Part shown: in pieces, positions 1 through 9,433 of the stretch
How positions within the stretch are numbered: the first letter of the stretch is position 1
Layout: each line of letters begins with the position of its first letter
Assembly (NCBI RefSeq): GCF_036625195.1
Contig: NZ_JAZKUG010000001.1
Location: 868,001 to 932,000, forward strand
Length of the DNA stretch: 64,000 nt
Reading direction: 5' to 3'
From: Accumulibacter sp.
Lineage (GTDB): Bacteria > Pseudomonadota > Gammaproteobacteria > Burkholderiales > Rhodocyclaceae
The notes under the pieces: generated by a model
What the model was told of the DNA's origin: nothing
Database searches by the model: none
The model's input: the letters and a program-made list of their open reading frames with translations, nothing else
Made by a program: the position numbers and the translations under genes

Positions 1-599
1 TGCCAGTCGAGGATCGAAAAGCTGCCCCCAGAGGAGATGAACAGATAGAGGAGCGCAATCAGGAAGAGCAGGGATCCAAACAAGGTGAAGAGGAAGAACT
101 TGAACGCCGCGTAAACGCGATTCGGGCCGCCCCAGATGCCGATGATCAGATACAGGGGAATCAGCGAGGCCTCGAAGAAGACGTAGAAAAGGACGCCGTC
201 GAGGGCCGAAAAGATTCCGTTCAGCAATCCCGACATGATCAGGAAGCCGGCATGGTACTGCGCCACCTTGCTGTCGATCACCTGCCAACCAGCGAGCACC
301 ACCGTCACCGTGATGAAACTGTTGAGGATCACGAAAAGCATCGAGATGCCATCGACGCCGAGATGGTAGTTGACGTTGAAACGCGGAATCCAGGGCTTCA
401 GTTCGACGAACTGCATCGCCGGCGTGTGCAGGTCAAAGCCGGTGTAGAGGGGAATCGTCACCAGCAGGCCGGCAACGGCACCGATCAGCGAGAGTGCTCT
501 TGCCAGCGGTGCATTGCGATCGGATCCCGTCGCCAGAACGACCAGCCCGGCGAGGATCGGGACCCAGATGGCAAGAGAGAGAAGCGGCGTGCCTGACAT
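1..599 (-). CDS. nuoM: NADH-quinone oxidoreductase subunit M (partial, 3' end outside window)
   Basis: Membrane proton-pumping subunit of respiratory complex I, belonging to the Mrp-antiporter-like family with NuoL and NuoN. Only the N-terminal ~199 residues are present because the gene runs off the left edge. The start ATG (complement of 597-599) gives MSGTPLLSLAIW, followed by hydrophobic helices and typical NuoM features such as YHLGVDGISMLF and an FFEASLIPLYLIIG stretch containing the conserved membrane Glu. It lies 23 bp downstream of nuoL in the same direction, as in the usual nuoL-M-N order. nuoN is expected just beyond the window. Confidence 0.95.
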   Translation of the reverse strand, partial: MSGTPLLSLAIWVPILAGLVVLATGSDRNAPLARALSLIGAVAGLLVTIPLYTGFDLHTPAMQFVELKPWIPRFNVNYHLGVDGISMLFVILNSFITVTVVLAGWQVIDSKVAQYHAGFLIMSGLLNGIFSALDGVLFYVFFEASLIPLYLIIGIWGGPNRVYAAFKFFLFTLFGSLLFLIALLYLFISSGGSFSILDW

Positions 600-622
600 A
601 TCGTTCCCAGTCTTTCTCTAGC

Positions 623-2722
623 TCAGGCGCGCGTGACCCAGAGGGTCATCAAGACGAACACGCCGATAATCATCGTAAAAGCGTAGTGGTAAATGTGACC
701 GGTCTGGAACAGGCGGACCATCCTTGCGAACCAGCCGACGAAGTGTGCCGAACCATTGACGATGATGCCGTCGATGAGGCCCGCGTCGCCCCCTTTCCAA
801 AGGCCGCGGCCGAGCAGTCGCGCCCCGCCGGCAAAGAACACCTCGTTGAATTTGTCAAAGTAGTACTTGTTGTCGAGCAGGTTGTAGAGCCAGCCAGACC
901 GTTCCTTGATGGCGGCCGGAATATCCGGACGCTTGAGGTAGAAGAACCACGAGAGCGCGACACCAAGGGCCGCCAGCCAGAAGACGGCAGTCGTGAAGGC
1001 GTGGGTAGCCATGGCGAAGGCACCATGGAAGTGGTGTGCGAGTTCCTTCATCACCGGATGCGCCGTCGCGTCGACGAAGATCGAAGCCTTGAAATAGTCG
1101 CCAAACAACATCGGTTCGATCGCGATGTAGCCGATGACCACGGACGGGATCGCCAGCAGGATCAGCGGCACCGTCACTACCCAGGGCGTCTCGTGCGGCT
1201 TCTCACCCGGCGCAAGACCGTGGTGGTGTGCATCGTGCGCGTCGTCCGCGTGGTGACCGTGGTCATCTTCCTGCCCGCCAGAACTGCCGGTGTGCGTGCT
1301 TTGCTGTGCATGCGACGAATGGTCGGCATGGCCGTGCGCGTCCGCTGCAGCCTTGCCGAAACGTTCCTCACCATGAAACACCAGGAAGTACATCCGGAAC
1401 GAATAGAAAGCGGTGACGAAGACTCCCGCCATGACCGCGAAGTAAGCGAAGCGGGCACCTGGAAGGTGCGACATGGCGACGGACTCGATGATCGAGTCCT
1501 TGGAATAGAAGCCGGCAAAGAAGGGGGTGCCGATCAGCGCCAGCGATCCGATCAACGAGGTGATCCAGGTCACGGGCATGTAGCGGCGCAGGCCACCCAT
1601 GTTGCGAATGTCCTGGTCGTGATGCATGCCGATGATCACCGACCCCGCGGCCAGGAACAGCAGCGCCTTGAAGAACGCATGCGTCATCAGGTGGAAGATC
1701 GCCACGGAATAGGCCGAAGCACCGAGGGCGACCGTCATGTAGCCGAGCTGCGACAGCGTGGAATATGCGACGACCCGTTTGATGTCGTTCTGGATGATCC
1801 CCAGGAAACCCATGAACAGCGCGGTCACTGCGCCGATCACGATGACGAAGGAGAGCGCCGTGTCGGACAGCTCGAAAAGCGGGGACATCCGCGCCACCAT
1901 GAAGATGCCGGCGGTGACCATTGTCGCCGCGTGGATCAGGGCGGAGATGGGTGTCGGACCTTCCATCGAATCAGGCAGCCAGACGTGCAACGGAACCTGC
2001 GCCGACTTGCCCATGGCGCCGACGAACAGCAGGATGCAGGTTGCCGTCATCAGGGCGACGCCGTCGCCCTTCCCGAACAGGTGCAGCGTTGTGCCCGCGA
2101 GTTCCGGTGCCTTGGCGAAAACGGCGGCATAGTCGAGCGTGCCGAAATGGGCAAGCACCAAGCCAATACCGAGGATGAAGCCGAAATCACCGACGCGATT
2201 GACGAGAAAGGCCTTGAGGTTGGCGAAGATCGCCGTCGGTCGGGTATACCAGAAGCCGATCAACAGGTACGACACCAGGCCGACTGCTTCCCAGCCAAAA
2301 AAGAGCTGCATGAAATTGTTGCTCATGACGAGCATCAACATCGAGAAGGTGAACAACGAGATGTAGCTGAAGAAGCGGTTGTAGCCCGGGTCGTCCTGCA
2401 TGTAGCCGATGGTGTAGATGTGCACCATCAGCGAGACGAAAGTGACGACCAGCATCATCGTCACGGTCAGCTGGTCGATCAGGAAGCCGACTTCGAAGCG
2501 ATAGCCACCGGAGGTCAGCCACTGGTACACCGGCCCGTTGTAGGTGTTTCCCGCCAGCACGTCCCGGAAGATCAGAAACGAAGCAAAGCAGCTGATCGCC
2601 ACGCCGGCGATCGTCACCGTGTGCGCAACCCAGCGGGGGATGACACGGCAGAAGAGACCGGCGATGATCGCACCGACGAGTGGCGCGAGGGGAACGAGCA
2701 GGTAGAGCTTTTGCATTTCCAT
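623..2722 (-). CDS. nuoL: NADH-quinone oxidoreductase subunit L
   Basis: Largest antiporter-like membrane subunit of complex I (about 699 aa), with a C-terminal amphipathic lateral helix region. Family hallmarks include the FFGWEAVGLVSYLLIGFW segment with its conserved Glu and the KSAQVPLHVWLPDSMEGPTP segment with conserved Lys and Asp. The start at 2722 is chosen because GAAGGG lies 6 nt upstream; a TTG at 2728 and an ATG at 2716 are in frame. A His/Asp-rich insert occupies roughly residues 459-511, between two membrane segments. The gene begins 2 bp after the nuoK stop. Confidence 0.96.
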   Translation of the reverse strand: MEMQKLYLLVPLAPLVGAIIAGLFCRVIPRWVAHTVTIAGVAISCFASFLIFRDVLAGNTYNGPVYQWLTSGGYRFEVGFLIDQLTVTMMLVVTFVSLMVHIYTIGYMQDDPGYNRFFSYISLFTFSMLMLVMSNNFMQLFFGWEAVGLVSYLLIGFWYTRPTAIFANLKAFLVNRVGDFGFILGIGLVLAHFGTLDYAAVFAKAPELAGTTLHLFGKGDGVALMTATCILLFVGAMGKSAQVPLHVWLPDSMEGPTPISALIHAATMVTAGIFMVARMSPLFELSDTALSFVIVIGAVTALFMGFLGIIQNDIKRVVAYSTLSQLGYMTVALGASAYSVAIFHLMTHAFFKALLFLAAGSVIIGMHHDQDIRNMGGLRRYMPVTWITSLIGSLALIGTPFFAGFYSKDSIIESVAMSHLPGARFAYFAVMAGVFVTAFYSFRMYFLVFHGEERFGKAAADAHGHADHSSHAQQSTHTGSSGGQEDDHGHHADDAHDAHHHGLAPGEKPHETPWVVTVPLILLAIPSVVIGYIAIEPMLFGDYFKASIFVDATAHPVMKELAHHFHGAFAMATHAFTTAVFWLAALGVALSWFFYLKRPDIPAAIKERSGWLYNLLDNKYYFDKFNEVFFAGGARLLGRGLWKGGDAGLIDGIIVNGSAHFVGWFARMVRLFQTGHIYHYAFTMIIGVFVLMTLWVTRA

Positions 2723-2724
2723 GT

Positions 2725-3030
2725 TCAACCCTTCAGGCTGTCCAGATCATCCACGTGGATGGTCTTCAAGTTGCGGAACAGCACCACGAGAATCGCCAGC
2801 CCGATCGCCGCCTCGGCGGCGGCAACCGTGAGAATGAAAAAGACGAACACCTGTCCGGCCAGATCCTGCAGGTAGTGGGAGAAGGCGATGAAGTTCATGT
2901 TCACCGCCAGCAGCATCAACTCGATCGACATCATGATGATGATCAGATTCTTGCGGTTGAGGAAAATGCCGACGACGCTGATCGCGAACAGGATCGCGCC
3001 CAGGATCAAAAAGTGGGACAGTGTAAGCAA
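2725..3030 (-). CDS. nuoK: NADH-quinone oxidoreductase subunit K
   Basis: Small three-helix membrane subunit of complex I, homologous to MrpC. The product is 101 aa, the usual family length. I place the start at a TTG (complement of 3028-3030) because GGGAGG sits a few bases upstream and the resulting N-terminus, (M)LTLSHFLILGAILF, matches the family. A further-upstream in-frame start would add about 16 unlikely residues. The conserved membrane Glu residues are visible in MMSIELMLLAVN and in the AAAEAAIGLAI stretch. It sits between nuoJ and nuoL. Confidence 0.93.
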   Translation of the reverse strand: MLTLSHFLILGAILFAISVVGIFLNRKNLIIIMMSIELMLLAVNMNFIAFSHYLQDLAGQVFVFFILTVAAAEAAIGLAILVVLFRNLKTIHVDDLDSLKG

Positions 3031-3126
3031 GGTACCTCCCTGATTCCTTCTGCATGCGGCGGTGTGGCTCGCCACCACCTGATCTTGTGCTTTTCCCGGT
3101 TGCTGCGCCTGGTCCGGCTGCTCAAC

Positions 3127-3729
3127 TCAATCCTTCTTCTCGGCCGGCATCTGCAGAACGCGATAGCGGTCCCTGGCCTTGACGAAGACCTGCTGTGACG
3201 GGCTGACCGCCTTGCTCTGACGCCTCTCGCGCTGCGTCAGTGCTACCGCTGCCACGATACCAACGAGCAGGATGACCGACGCGAGTTCGAAGGGGTAGAC
3301 ATAATCGGTAAACAGCAGACGCCCCACCGCCTGCACGTTGCTGTGATCGATGCTCGTCTGCGGCACCTCGGCCTCGAACAGGCCGAGATAATTCCCGCCG
3401 AGAACCAGCCCCATCTCCGCCACCATCAGCAAGGCAATGATCGAGCCGAGCGGCAGGTAGCTCCAGAACCCCTCGCGCAGACGGTCGAGATTGATGTCGA
3501 GCATCATGACGACGAACAGGAAGAGGACCATCACTGCGCCGACATAGATCAGCACCAGGGCGATGGCAAGGAACTCCGCCTGCAGGAGCATCCAGATACC
3601 GCTCGCCGTGAAGAAGGCGAGAACGAGGTACAGCGCCGCATGCACCGGGTTGCGGGCGGTGATCACGCGCAGCCCGGCGACGACGAGGATCGCCGCAAGA
3701 AAGTAGAAAACGAAGGTCCTGAATTCCAT
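3127..3729 (-). CDS. nuoJ: NADH-quinone oxidoreductase subunit J
   Basis: Membrane subunit of complex I of 200 aa with five predicted hydrophobic helices. The N-terminal FYFLAAILVVAGLRVITARNPVHAALYLVLAFF stretch, split over helices 1-2, and the following ALVLIYVGAVMVLFLFVVMM helix with its conserved Tyr-Val-Gly are typical NuoJ. The C-terminal ~35 residues are hydrophilic and basic. It lies 12 bp downstream of the nuoI stop. A 96-bp gap separates it from nuoK, one of the wider gaps in this operon. Confidence 0.95.
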   Translation of the reverse strand: MEFRTFVFYFLAAILVVAGLRVITARNPVHAALYLVLAFFTASGIWMLLQAEFLAIALVLIYVGAVMVLFLFVVMMLDINLDRLREGFWSYLPLGSIIALLMVAEMGLVLGGNYLGLFEAEVPQTSIDHSNVQAVGRLLFTDYVYPFELASVILLVGIVAAVALTQRERRQSKAVSPSQQVFVKARDRYRVLQMPAEKKD

Positions 3730-3741
3730 CGCGTCGCCCTG

Positions 3742-4230
3742 TCAACGATATTTCGAGTCGAGTTCGCGGTCGGCGGCGATCTGCGCTTCATAGCGATCCC
3801 CATTCGCCAGCAGCATCGCCTTGGTGTAGTAGAGATCGCCGCGTGTTTCCCCGTGGTACTCGTAGATGCGCGTCTCGACGATCGCGTCGACCGGACAGGC
3901 CTCCTCGCAGAAGCCGCAGAAGATGCACTTGGTCAGATCGATGTCGTAGCGCGTCGTACGCCGCGAGCCGTCGGCACGCTGATCCGACTCGATGGTGATC
4001 GCCATCGCCGGACAGACGGCTTCGCACAACTTGCAGGCGATGCAGCGCTCTTCGCCGTTCGGATAACGCCGCAGCGCATGCAGCCCCCGGAAGCGAAAGC
4101 TCTGCGGCGTCTTCTCCTCCGGGTACTGGACGGTGATCTTGCGGGCGAACATGTAACGGCCGGTCACCGACAGCCCCTTGATCAGTTCCTTGAGCAGGAG
4201 GCTGTTGAAAACGTCCTTCATCGAACCCAT
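3742..4230 (-). CDS. nuoI: NADH-quinone oxidoreductase subunit I, 2x[4Fe-4S] ferredoxin-like
   Basis: Peripheral-arm subunit carrying clusters N6a and N6b, which pass electrons from NuoG toward NuoB. The product is 162 aa. Two classical CxxCxxCxxxCP motifs are present: CIACKLCEAVCP near residue 63 and CIFCGFCEEACP near residue 102. The N-terminal segment (LLLKELIKGLSVTGRYMF) is the usual membrane-facing helix. The start at 4230 is supported by GAGG 6 nt upstream; an ATG three codons later is a lesser alternative. Gene order H-I-J is canonical. Confidence 0.97.
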   Translation of the reverse strand: MGSMKDVFNSLLLKELIKGLSVTGRYMFARKITVQYPEEKTPQSFRFRGLHALRRYPNGEERCIACKLCEAVCPAMAITIESDQRADGSRRTTRYDIDLTKCIFCGFCEEACPVDAIVETRIYEYHGETRGDLYYTKAMLLANGDRYEAQIAADRELDSKYR

Positions 4231-4240
4231 GGTGAGCCTC

Positions 4241-5293
4241 TCACTTCCAGATATTCAGGGGCGACATCATCCAGCAGCCGACAACGACCAGCCAGATCAG
4301 GCAGAGCGGGATGAACACTTTCCAGCCGAGACGCATGACCTGGTCGTAGCGATAGCGGGGGAAGGTTGCGCGGATCCAGAGGAAGATGAAAAGAATTGCG
4401 GAAATCTTCAGGAAGAGCCAGAGAATCCCGTCGGGCAGGAAACCAACCGGTGACAACCAGCCCCCCAGGAACAGTATCGACGTGAGGGTCGACACCAGGA
4501 TCATGTTGGCGTATTCGGCGAGAAAGAAGACGGCAAAAGCCATTCCCGAGTACTCGACGTGGAAACCAACGATCTCCGATTCACCCTCGGCGAGGTCGAA
4601 GGGCGCGCGATTGGTCTCGGCGACGATCGACACCAGGTAAACGACGAACATCGGCAGCAGCGGCAGCCAGTTCCAGGACAGGAACCCGAGGCCCCGGTCG
4701 GCGAAATATCCCTGCCCCTGCCCACGCACGATGTCGCCGAGGTTGAGACTGTTGGATACCATCAGCACCACGACCAGGGCCAGACCCATCGCCACTTCGT
4801 AGGAGATCATCTGTGCCGCCGAGCGCATGCCGCCGAGAAAGGCGTACTTGGAGTTCGAGGCCCAGCCGGAGAGGATGATCCCGTAAACTCCGATCGAGGT
4901 GATCGACATGATGTAGAGCAGGCTCGCATTGACGTTGGCCAGCACCAGCGTATCGTTGAAGGGGATCACGGCCCACGCTGCCAGCGCCGGCGCGAAAGCG
5001 AACATCGGCGCGATGAGGAAAACGGACTTGTCGCAGCCGGTCGGAATGACCACTTCCTTGAGCAACAGCTTCAGGCCATCGGCGATCGGCTGGATCAGCC
5101 CCCAGGGACCGACGCGGTTTGGGCCGATTCGGACCTGCATCCAACCAATGATCTTGCGTTCCCAGAAAGTCAGGTAGGCGACGGCGAGCAGCAGCGGCGC
5201 GATGATCAGAACAATCTTGAGCAGCGTCCAAACGAGCGGGAACACCGACCCGAAAAGACCCTGCAGGAACCCTTGCAGCGCATCGACCATCAT
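4241..5293 (-). CDS. nuoH: NADH-quinone oxidoreductase subunit H
   Basis: Membrane subunit of complex I that forms much of the quinone-binding chamber at the junction with the peripheral arm (350 aa). Conserved features include ERKIIGWMQVRIGPNRVGPWG near residue 45 and the acidic loop RAPFDLAEGESEIVGFHVEYSG. Eight hydrophobic helices are apparent. Its ATG overlaps the nuoG stop codon as ATGA, indicating translational coupling. It lies 10 bp upstream of nuoI. Confidence 0.97.
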   Translation of the reverse strand: MMVDALQGFLQGLFGSVFPLVWTLLKIVLIIAPLLLAVAYLTFWERKIIGWMQVRIGPNRVGPWGLIQPIADGLKLLLKEVVIPTGCDKSVFLIAPMFAFAPALAAWAVIPFNDTLVLANVNASLLYIMSITSIGVYGIILSGWASNSKYAFLGGMRSAAQMISYEVAMGLALVVVLMVSNSLNLGDIVRGQGQGYFADRGLGFLSWNWLPLLPMFVVYLVSIVAETNRAPFDLAEGESEIVGFHVEYSGMAFAVFFLAEYANMILVSTLTSILFLGGWLSPVGFLPDGILWLFLKISAILFIFLWIRATFPRYRYDQVMRLGWKVFIPLCLIWLVVVGCWMMSPLNIWK

Positions 5294-7620
5294 GCACGCT
5301 CCACCGTGATCGCACCGAACATGTCGCCGAGAGCCGCTGTCGTTGCATGTGCCGCGGCCACCCGAATACAGGACGGCGGTGTCGTCTCGTCTACCCGCGC
5401 GGCGAGGACGGCCGCGCCGGTGCCCTGGGTGACTCGCACCAGAACGCCATCGGTGAGTCCGAGCGCTTTGAGTGTTTCTCCATTCATTCGCGCCGCCGGT
5501 GCCGCGGCATCCCGGGTCTGCTGCAGGGCCGGTGCCCGACGGGCCAGCAGATCGGCGAAATGGATCGGCACGTCGGCCACGCGCTGCAGGCCGTCACCAC
5601 TGCGCGGGAGCACGAGGGGCAGCGCCGCCGCCAGCCGGTTGTCGAGTCCGCCGATGAATTCGGTGCCCGCGGGAACGACCTCGTCACGGACCTGTTCACT
5701 CGAATCCTGGTCGAAACCGGCCAGGGACAGCAGGTTGCCAAGCACCCGGAGCACCTTCCATGCCGGACGAGCCTCGCCGAAGGGGCGAACGACGCCGCTG
5801 AAGCTCTGCACACGACCCTCACAGTTGACGAAGGAACCCGAGGTCTCGCTGAACGGGGCAATCGGCAGCAGTACATCGGCGTAGTCGCGCGCCGACCCAT
5901 CGGCGAACGGTGTCAGCATGACAACAAGGTCTGCCGCCTGCAGCGCGGCAAGCGCCTGCTGCGGGTTGTGGCAGTCGAGCTCTGGCTCGACCCCCAGCAG
6001 GAAATAGGCTTTGCGCGGTTGGCTGAACATCTCGTAGGCATTGAGGGCAGTCGGCAAGGCCTTCGCCAAATGGCCACCAACGCTGTTGGCGCCGTCGCCG
6101 ATGAAGCCGCAACTCGCCCCAGTGAGCCGTGCCAGCTCATTCGCCAAGGCATGCAGCAAAGCCGCCTGCGGACTCTGTTCGGCCACGTTGCCGAGGAAGA
6201 TGGCGCATCGCTCGCCCTCAAGCAGGCTGCTGGCGATCGCCTGGCTGGCGGCGCACGGCTCGACGTCCGCCAGCCCCGCAGGAATGGGTTCACCGCGGAG
6301 CACCGCTGCCGCTTTGACGACGGCGGCCAGCGCCAGCGGCAGCTCGGCCGGGGAAACCGCGAGCTGCGCATGCAGGCGAAGGAGCGGATCGTCGCCGCTG
6401 ACCGAGATCAGGCTCACCTTGCCCCATTTCTTCGCCAGCTGTCGCAGCCGCTGCGCGAACAACGGGTGATCCTTGCGCAGGAAGCTGCCCACCACCAATG
6501 CTGCGTCCAGATCCTTGATTTCAGCAAGCCGCAGGCCAAGCCACGGGATGCCCGCCAGCTTGCCGTCTGCCGAGAAGTCACGCCGCCGCGGGCGGCAATC
6601 GACACTTCCCGAGCCGAGGCCACGGGTCAGCTTCTGCAGCAGGTGCAACTCCTCCAGAGTTGCCTGCGGCGATGCGAGAGCTGCCAGGGACTCACCGCCG
6701 TTGCGGGTCAGCACATCCTGCAACGCATGGCTGAGGTAGTCGAGTGCGACGTTCCAGGCGACTTCCCGCAACTGGCCATCAACCCGGACCATCGGCTTGG
6801 CAAGCCGCAGCGGGGAGTTCAGCGCCTCATAGGAAAAGCGCTCCTTGTCGGAGATCCAGCACTCGTTGACCTCCTCGTTGTCACGCGGCAGAACGCGCAT
6901 CACGACGTTGTTCTTGACCTGCAGGGCCAGATTCGCGCCGACACTGTCGTGCGGACTGATCGACCGGCGTCGCGCCAGCTCCCAACTGCGCGCCGAATAG
7001 CGGAACGGGCGCGAGGTGAGGGCGCCGACGGGACAAAGGTCGATCATGTTGCCGGACAACTCCGAGTCGACCGAGCGACCGACGAAGGTGGTGATCTCCG
7101 AATGCATGTTGCGGCTCGCCATTCCGAGTTCCATGACGCCGGCGATTTCCTGGCCGAAGCGGACGCAGCGCGTACAGTGGATGCAGCGGGCCATCTCCTG
7201 CATCGAGATCAGCGGGCCGACGTCCTTGTGGAAGACGACGCGCTTTTCTTCCTGATAACGCGAAGTGCTGCCACCATAGCCGACCGCCAGGTCCTGCAAC
7301 TGGCACTCCCCGCCTTGGTCGCAGATCGGGCAATCCAGTGGGTGGTTGATCAGCAGGAACTCCATCACACCCTTCTGCGCCTTGATCGCGAGTTCCGAAT
7401 GGGTGAACACCTTCATGCCGTTGGTCACCGGCGTGGCACACGCGGGCAGCGGCTTCGGAGCCTTTTCCACCTGCACCAGGCACATGCGGCAGTTGGCAGC
7501 AATCGAGAGCTTCTTGTGATAGCAGAAATGCGGAATATAAACGCCCACCTGCTGCGCCGCGTCCATGATCGTGCTGCCGTCAGGCACCTGCGCAACCTTG
7601 CCGTCGATTTCGATTTCCAT
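5290..7620 (-). CDS. nuoG: NADH-quinone oxidoreductase subunit G
   Basis: Iron-sulfur subunit of the complex I peripheral arm (776 aa). The N-terminal domain carries a [2Fe-2S] ferredoxin fold (CYHKKLSIAANCRMCLV), then HPLDCPICDQGGECQLQD and CIHCTRCVRF for 4Fe-4S clusters. The remaining ~550 residues are a degenerate molybdopterin oxidoreductase-like domain with no cofactor role in this family. The start at 7620 (MEIEIDGKVAQV) is preferred over a longer frame extending to 7692, which would add 24 residues overlapping the end of nuoF. nuoH overlaps its stop codon. Confidence 0.96.
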   Translation of the reverse strand: MEIEIDGKVAQVPDGSTIMDAAQQVGVYIPHFCYHKKLSIAANCRMCLVQVEKAPKPLPACATPVTNGMKVFTHSELAIKAQKGVMEFLLINHPLDCPICDQGGECQLQDLAVGYGGSTSRYQEEKRVVFHKDVGPLISMQEMARCIHCTRCVRFGQEIAGVMELGMASRNMHSEITTFVGRSVDSELSGNMIDLCPVGALTSRPFRYSARSWELARRRSISPHDSVGANLALQVKNNVVMRVLPRDNEEVNECWISDKERFSYEALNSPLRLAKPMVRVDGQLREVAWNVALDYLSHALQDVLTRNGGESLAALASPQATLEELHLLQKLTRGLGSGSVDCRPRRRDFSADGKLAGIPWLGLRLAEIKDLDAALVVGSFLRKDHPLFAQRLRQLAKKWGKVSLISVSGDDPLLRLHAQLAVSPAELPLALAAVVKAAAVLRGEPIPAGLADVEPCAASQAIASSLLEGERCAIFLGNVAEQSPQAALLHALANELARLTGASCGFIGDGANSVGGHLAKALPTALNAYEMFSQPRKAYFLLGVEPELDCHNPQQALAALQAADLVVMLTPFADGSARDYADVLLPIAPFSETSGSFVNCEGRVQSFSGVVRPFGEARPAWKVLRVLGNLLSLAGFDQDSSEQVRDEVVPAGTEFIGGLDNRLAAALPLVLPRSGDGLQRVADVPIHFADLLARRAPALQQTRDAAAPAARMNGETLKALGLTDGVLVRVTQGTGAAVLAARVDETTPPSCIRVAAAHATTAALGDMFGAITVERA

Positions 7621-7631
7621 CGTCCCGTACC

Positions 7632-8960
7632 CTAAGCCGTTGCCGTGAAGAAGCCGCTGCCGGCGCGCTGGACATCTACGGGCACGAGGCACTTCCTGTT
7701 TTCGATGTGGTAGGCAAACTCGTCGCGAAAATGCTTGATGAAACTCTGCACGGGCATCGACGCGGCGTCGCCGAGTGCACAGATCGTACGGCCCATGATG
7801 TTGGTGGTCACGCTGGCCAGCAGATCGAGGTCGTCCGTGCGTCCCTTGCCATGCTCAATGCGATGCACGACCTTGTACAACCAGCTGGTCCCCTCACGAC
7901 AGGGCGTACACTGCCCGCAGGACTCCTCGTAGTAGAAGTACGACAGGCGCTCCAGCGCTTTGACCATGCACGTCGTCTCGTCCATGACGATGACCGCACC
8001 CGAACCCAGCATCGACCCCGCCTTGCTGATCGAATCGTAATCCATGGTGCAATCCATCATCGTCGGACCCGGCACCACCGGTGCCGACGAGCCTCCTGGA
8101 ATGCAGCCCTTCAGCTTCCGGCCGCCACGCATCCCGCCCGCCATCTCGAGCAGCGTGGAAAATGGCGTGCCGAGCGGCACCTCGTAGTTCCCGGGACGGT
8201 TCACATGCCCCGAGACGGAGAACAACTTCGTGCCACCGTTGTTCGGCTTGCCCGCCTCGAGGTACTGATCGCCACCCATGTTGATGATGCAGGGCACCGA
8301 GGCAAAGGTCTCGGTGTTGTTGATCGTCGTCGGCTTTCCATACAGGCCGAACGACGCAGGAAACGGCGGCTTGAAACGGGGCTGCCCCTTCTTGCCTTCG
8401 ATCGACTCCAGCAGGGCGGTTTCCTCGCCGCAGATATAGGCGCCATAGCCATGGTGAGCAAAGAGGTCGAAGTCGAAACCAGAGCCCAGGATGTTGCGAC
8501 CGAGGAAGCCGGCTGCTCGCGCTTCGTCGAGAGCCTCTTCGAAGCGCTCGTAGATCTCCCAGATTTCGCCGTGGATGTAGTTGTAACCACGCGCCGCACC
8601 CATGGCAAAGCCGGCGATCGCCATGCCCTCGATCACCGCGTGTGGGTTGTAACGCAGGATGTCACGATCCTTGAAAGTCCCCGGTTCACCCTCGTCCGAG
8701 TTGCAGACGACATATTTATCGCCGGGAAAGGCGCGTGGCATGAAGCTCCACTTGAGGCCGGTCGGAAAGCCGGCACCGCCGCGGCCGCGCAGCACCGACT
8801 TCTTGACCTCGTTGATGACGTCGCCTTGGCCTATGCCGGACTCGAGGATGCGACGCAGGGCGGAATAACCGTCGCGCTTCACATAGTCAGCCAGCCGCCA
8901 AGCGTTGTCTCCGTCAAGGCCAACGGTCAGCATCGGATTGATCGCACCGAGAATCGCCAT
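7632..8960 (-). CDS. nuoF: NADH-quinone oxidoreductase subunit F
   Basis: NADH-binding flavoprotein of complex I that carries FMN and cluster N3 (442 aa). The FMN/NADH site is marked by GRGGAGFPTGLKW near residue 63 and GAYICGEETALLESIEGK. The cluster-binding ESCGQCTPCREGTSW motif lies in the C-terminal third. The start at 8960 (MAILGAINPMLTVG) is chosen because the longer frame runs back into nuoE; the two genes then share one base. Together with NuoE and NuoG it forms the electron input module. Confidence 0.97.
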   Translation of the reverse strand: MAILGAINPMLTVGLDGDNAWRLADYVKRDGYSALRRILESGIGQGDVINEVKKSVLRGRGGAGFPTGLKWSFMPRAFPGDKYVVCNSDEGEPGTFKDRDILRYNPHAVIEGMAIAGFAMGAARGYNYIHGEIWEIYERFEEALDEARAAGFLGRNILGSGFDFDLFAHHGYGAYICGEETALLESIEGKKGQPRFKPPFPASFGLYGKPTTINNTETFASVPCIINMGGDQYLEAGKPNNGGTKLFSVSGHVNRPGNYEVPLGTPFSTLLEMAGGMRGGRKLKGCIPGGSSAPVVPGPTMMDCTMDYDSISKAGSMLGSGAVIVMDETTCMVKALERLSYFYYEESCGQCTPCREGTSWLYKVVHRIEHGKGRTDDLDLLASVTTNIMGRTICALGDAASMPVQSFIKHFRDEFAYHIENRKCLVPVDVQRAGSGFFTATA

Positions 8961-9433
8961 TACTTGAGCTCCGCCAGCAGTTTGTCGATTTGCTCGGGAT
9001 TCATCCAGCTGCACATGCGACGATTGTTGACGATCATGACCGGTGCGTCGCCACAGGCTCCCATGCACTCGCTTTCCTTGAGCGTGATGAGACCGTCAGG
9101 CGTTGTCTCGTTGAAACCGATTCCCAGCTTCCTTTTCAGGTACTCGCCCGCGTCGACTCCGCCGGTCAGCATGCACGGAAGGTTGGTACACACCGACAGC
9201 TTGTACTTGCCTACCGGTTTCAGGTCGTACATGTTGTAGAAGGTGGCGACCTCATAAGCGGCGATCGGCGCCACGCCGAGGTAGCCGGCGACGCATTCGA
9301 TGGCTTCGCTGGATAGCCAGCCCTGTTCTTCCTGTGCTATGGCAAGGGCAGCCATGACTGCCGACTGTTTCTGGTCGGCGGGGTACTTCGCGATCTCGCG
9401 ATCGATTCTCTTGAGGGATTCTGGAGTGAGCAT
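8960..9433 (-). CDS. nuoE: NADH-quinone oxidoreductase subunit E
   Basis: Thioredoxin-fold [2Fe-2S] subunit (cluster N1a) of the NADH dehydrogenase module (157 aa). The four cluster cysteines are visible as CTNLPC near residue 89 and CMGACGDAP near residue 125. The helical N-terminal part (ALAIAQEEQGWLS and VATFYNMY) is typical. It shares single-base junctions with nuoD upstream and nuoF downstream, so the three are probably translationally coupled. Confidence 0.97.
   Translation of the reverse strand: MLTPESLKRIDREIAKYPADQKQSAVMAALAIAQEEQGWLSSEAIECVAGYLGVAPIAAYEVATFYNMYDLKPVGKYKLSVCTNLPCMLTGGVDAGEYLKRKLGIGFNETTPDGLITLKESECMGACGDAPVMIVNNRRMCSWMNPEQIDKLLAELK

Noticed and set aside
494..2875. 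793-aa open frame on the plus strand opposite nuoL
   Set aside because: It is the antisense shadow of nuoL and nuoK; the translation is Arg/His/Asp-rich with no family resemblance, while the minus strand encodes clear NuoL.
5347..7635. 762-aa open frame on the plus strand opposite nuoG
   Set aside because: Antisense shadow in a GC-rich gene; nuoG motifs on the minus strand are unambiguous.
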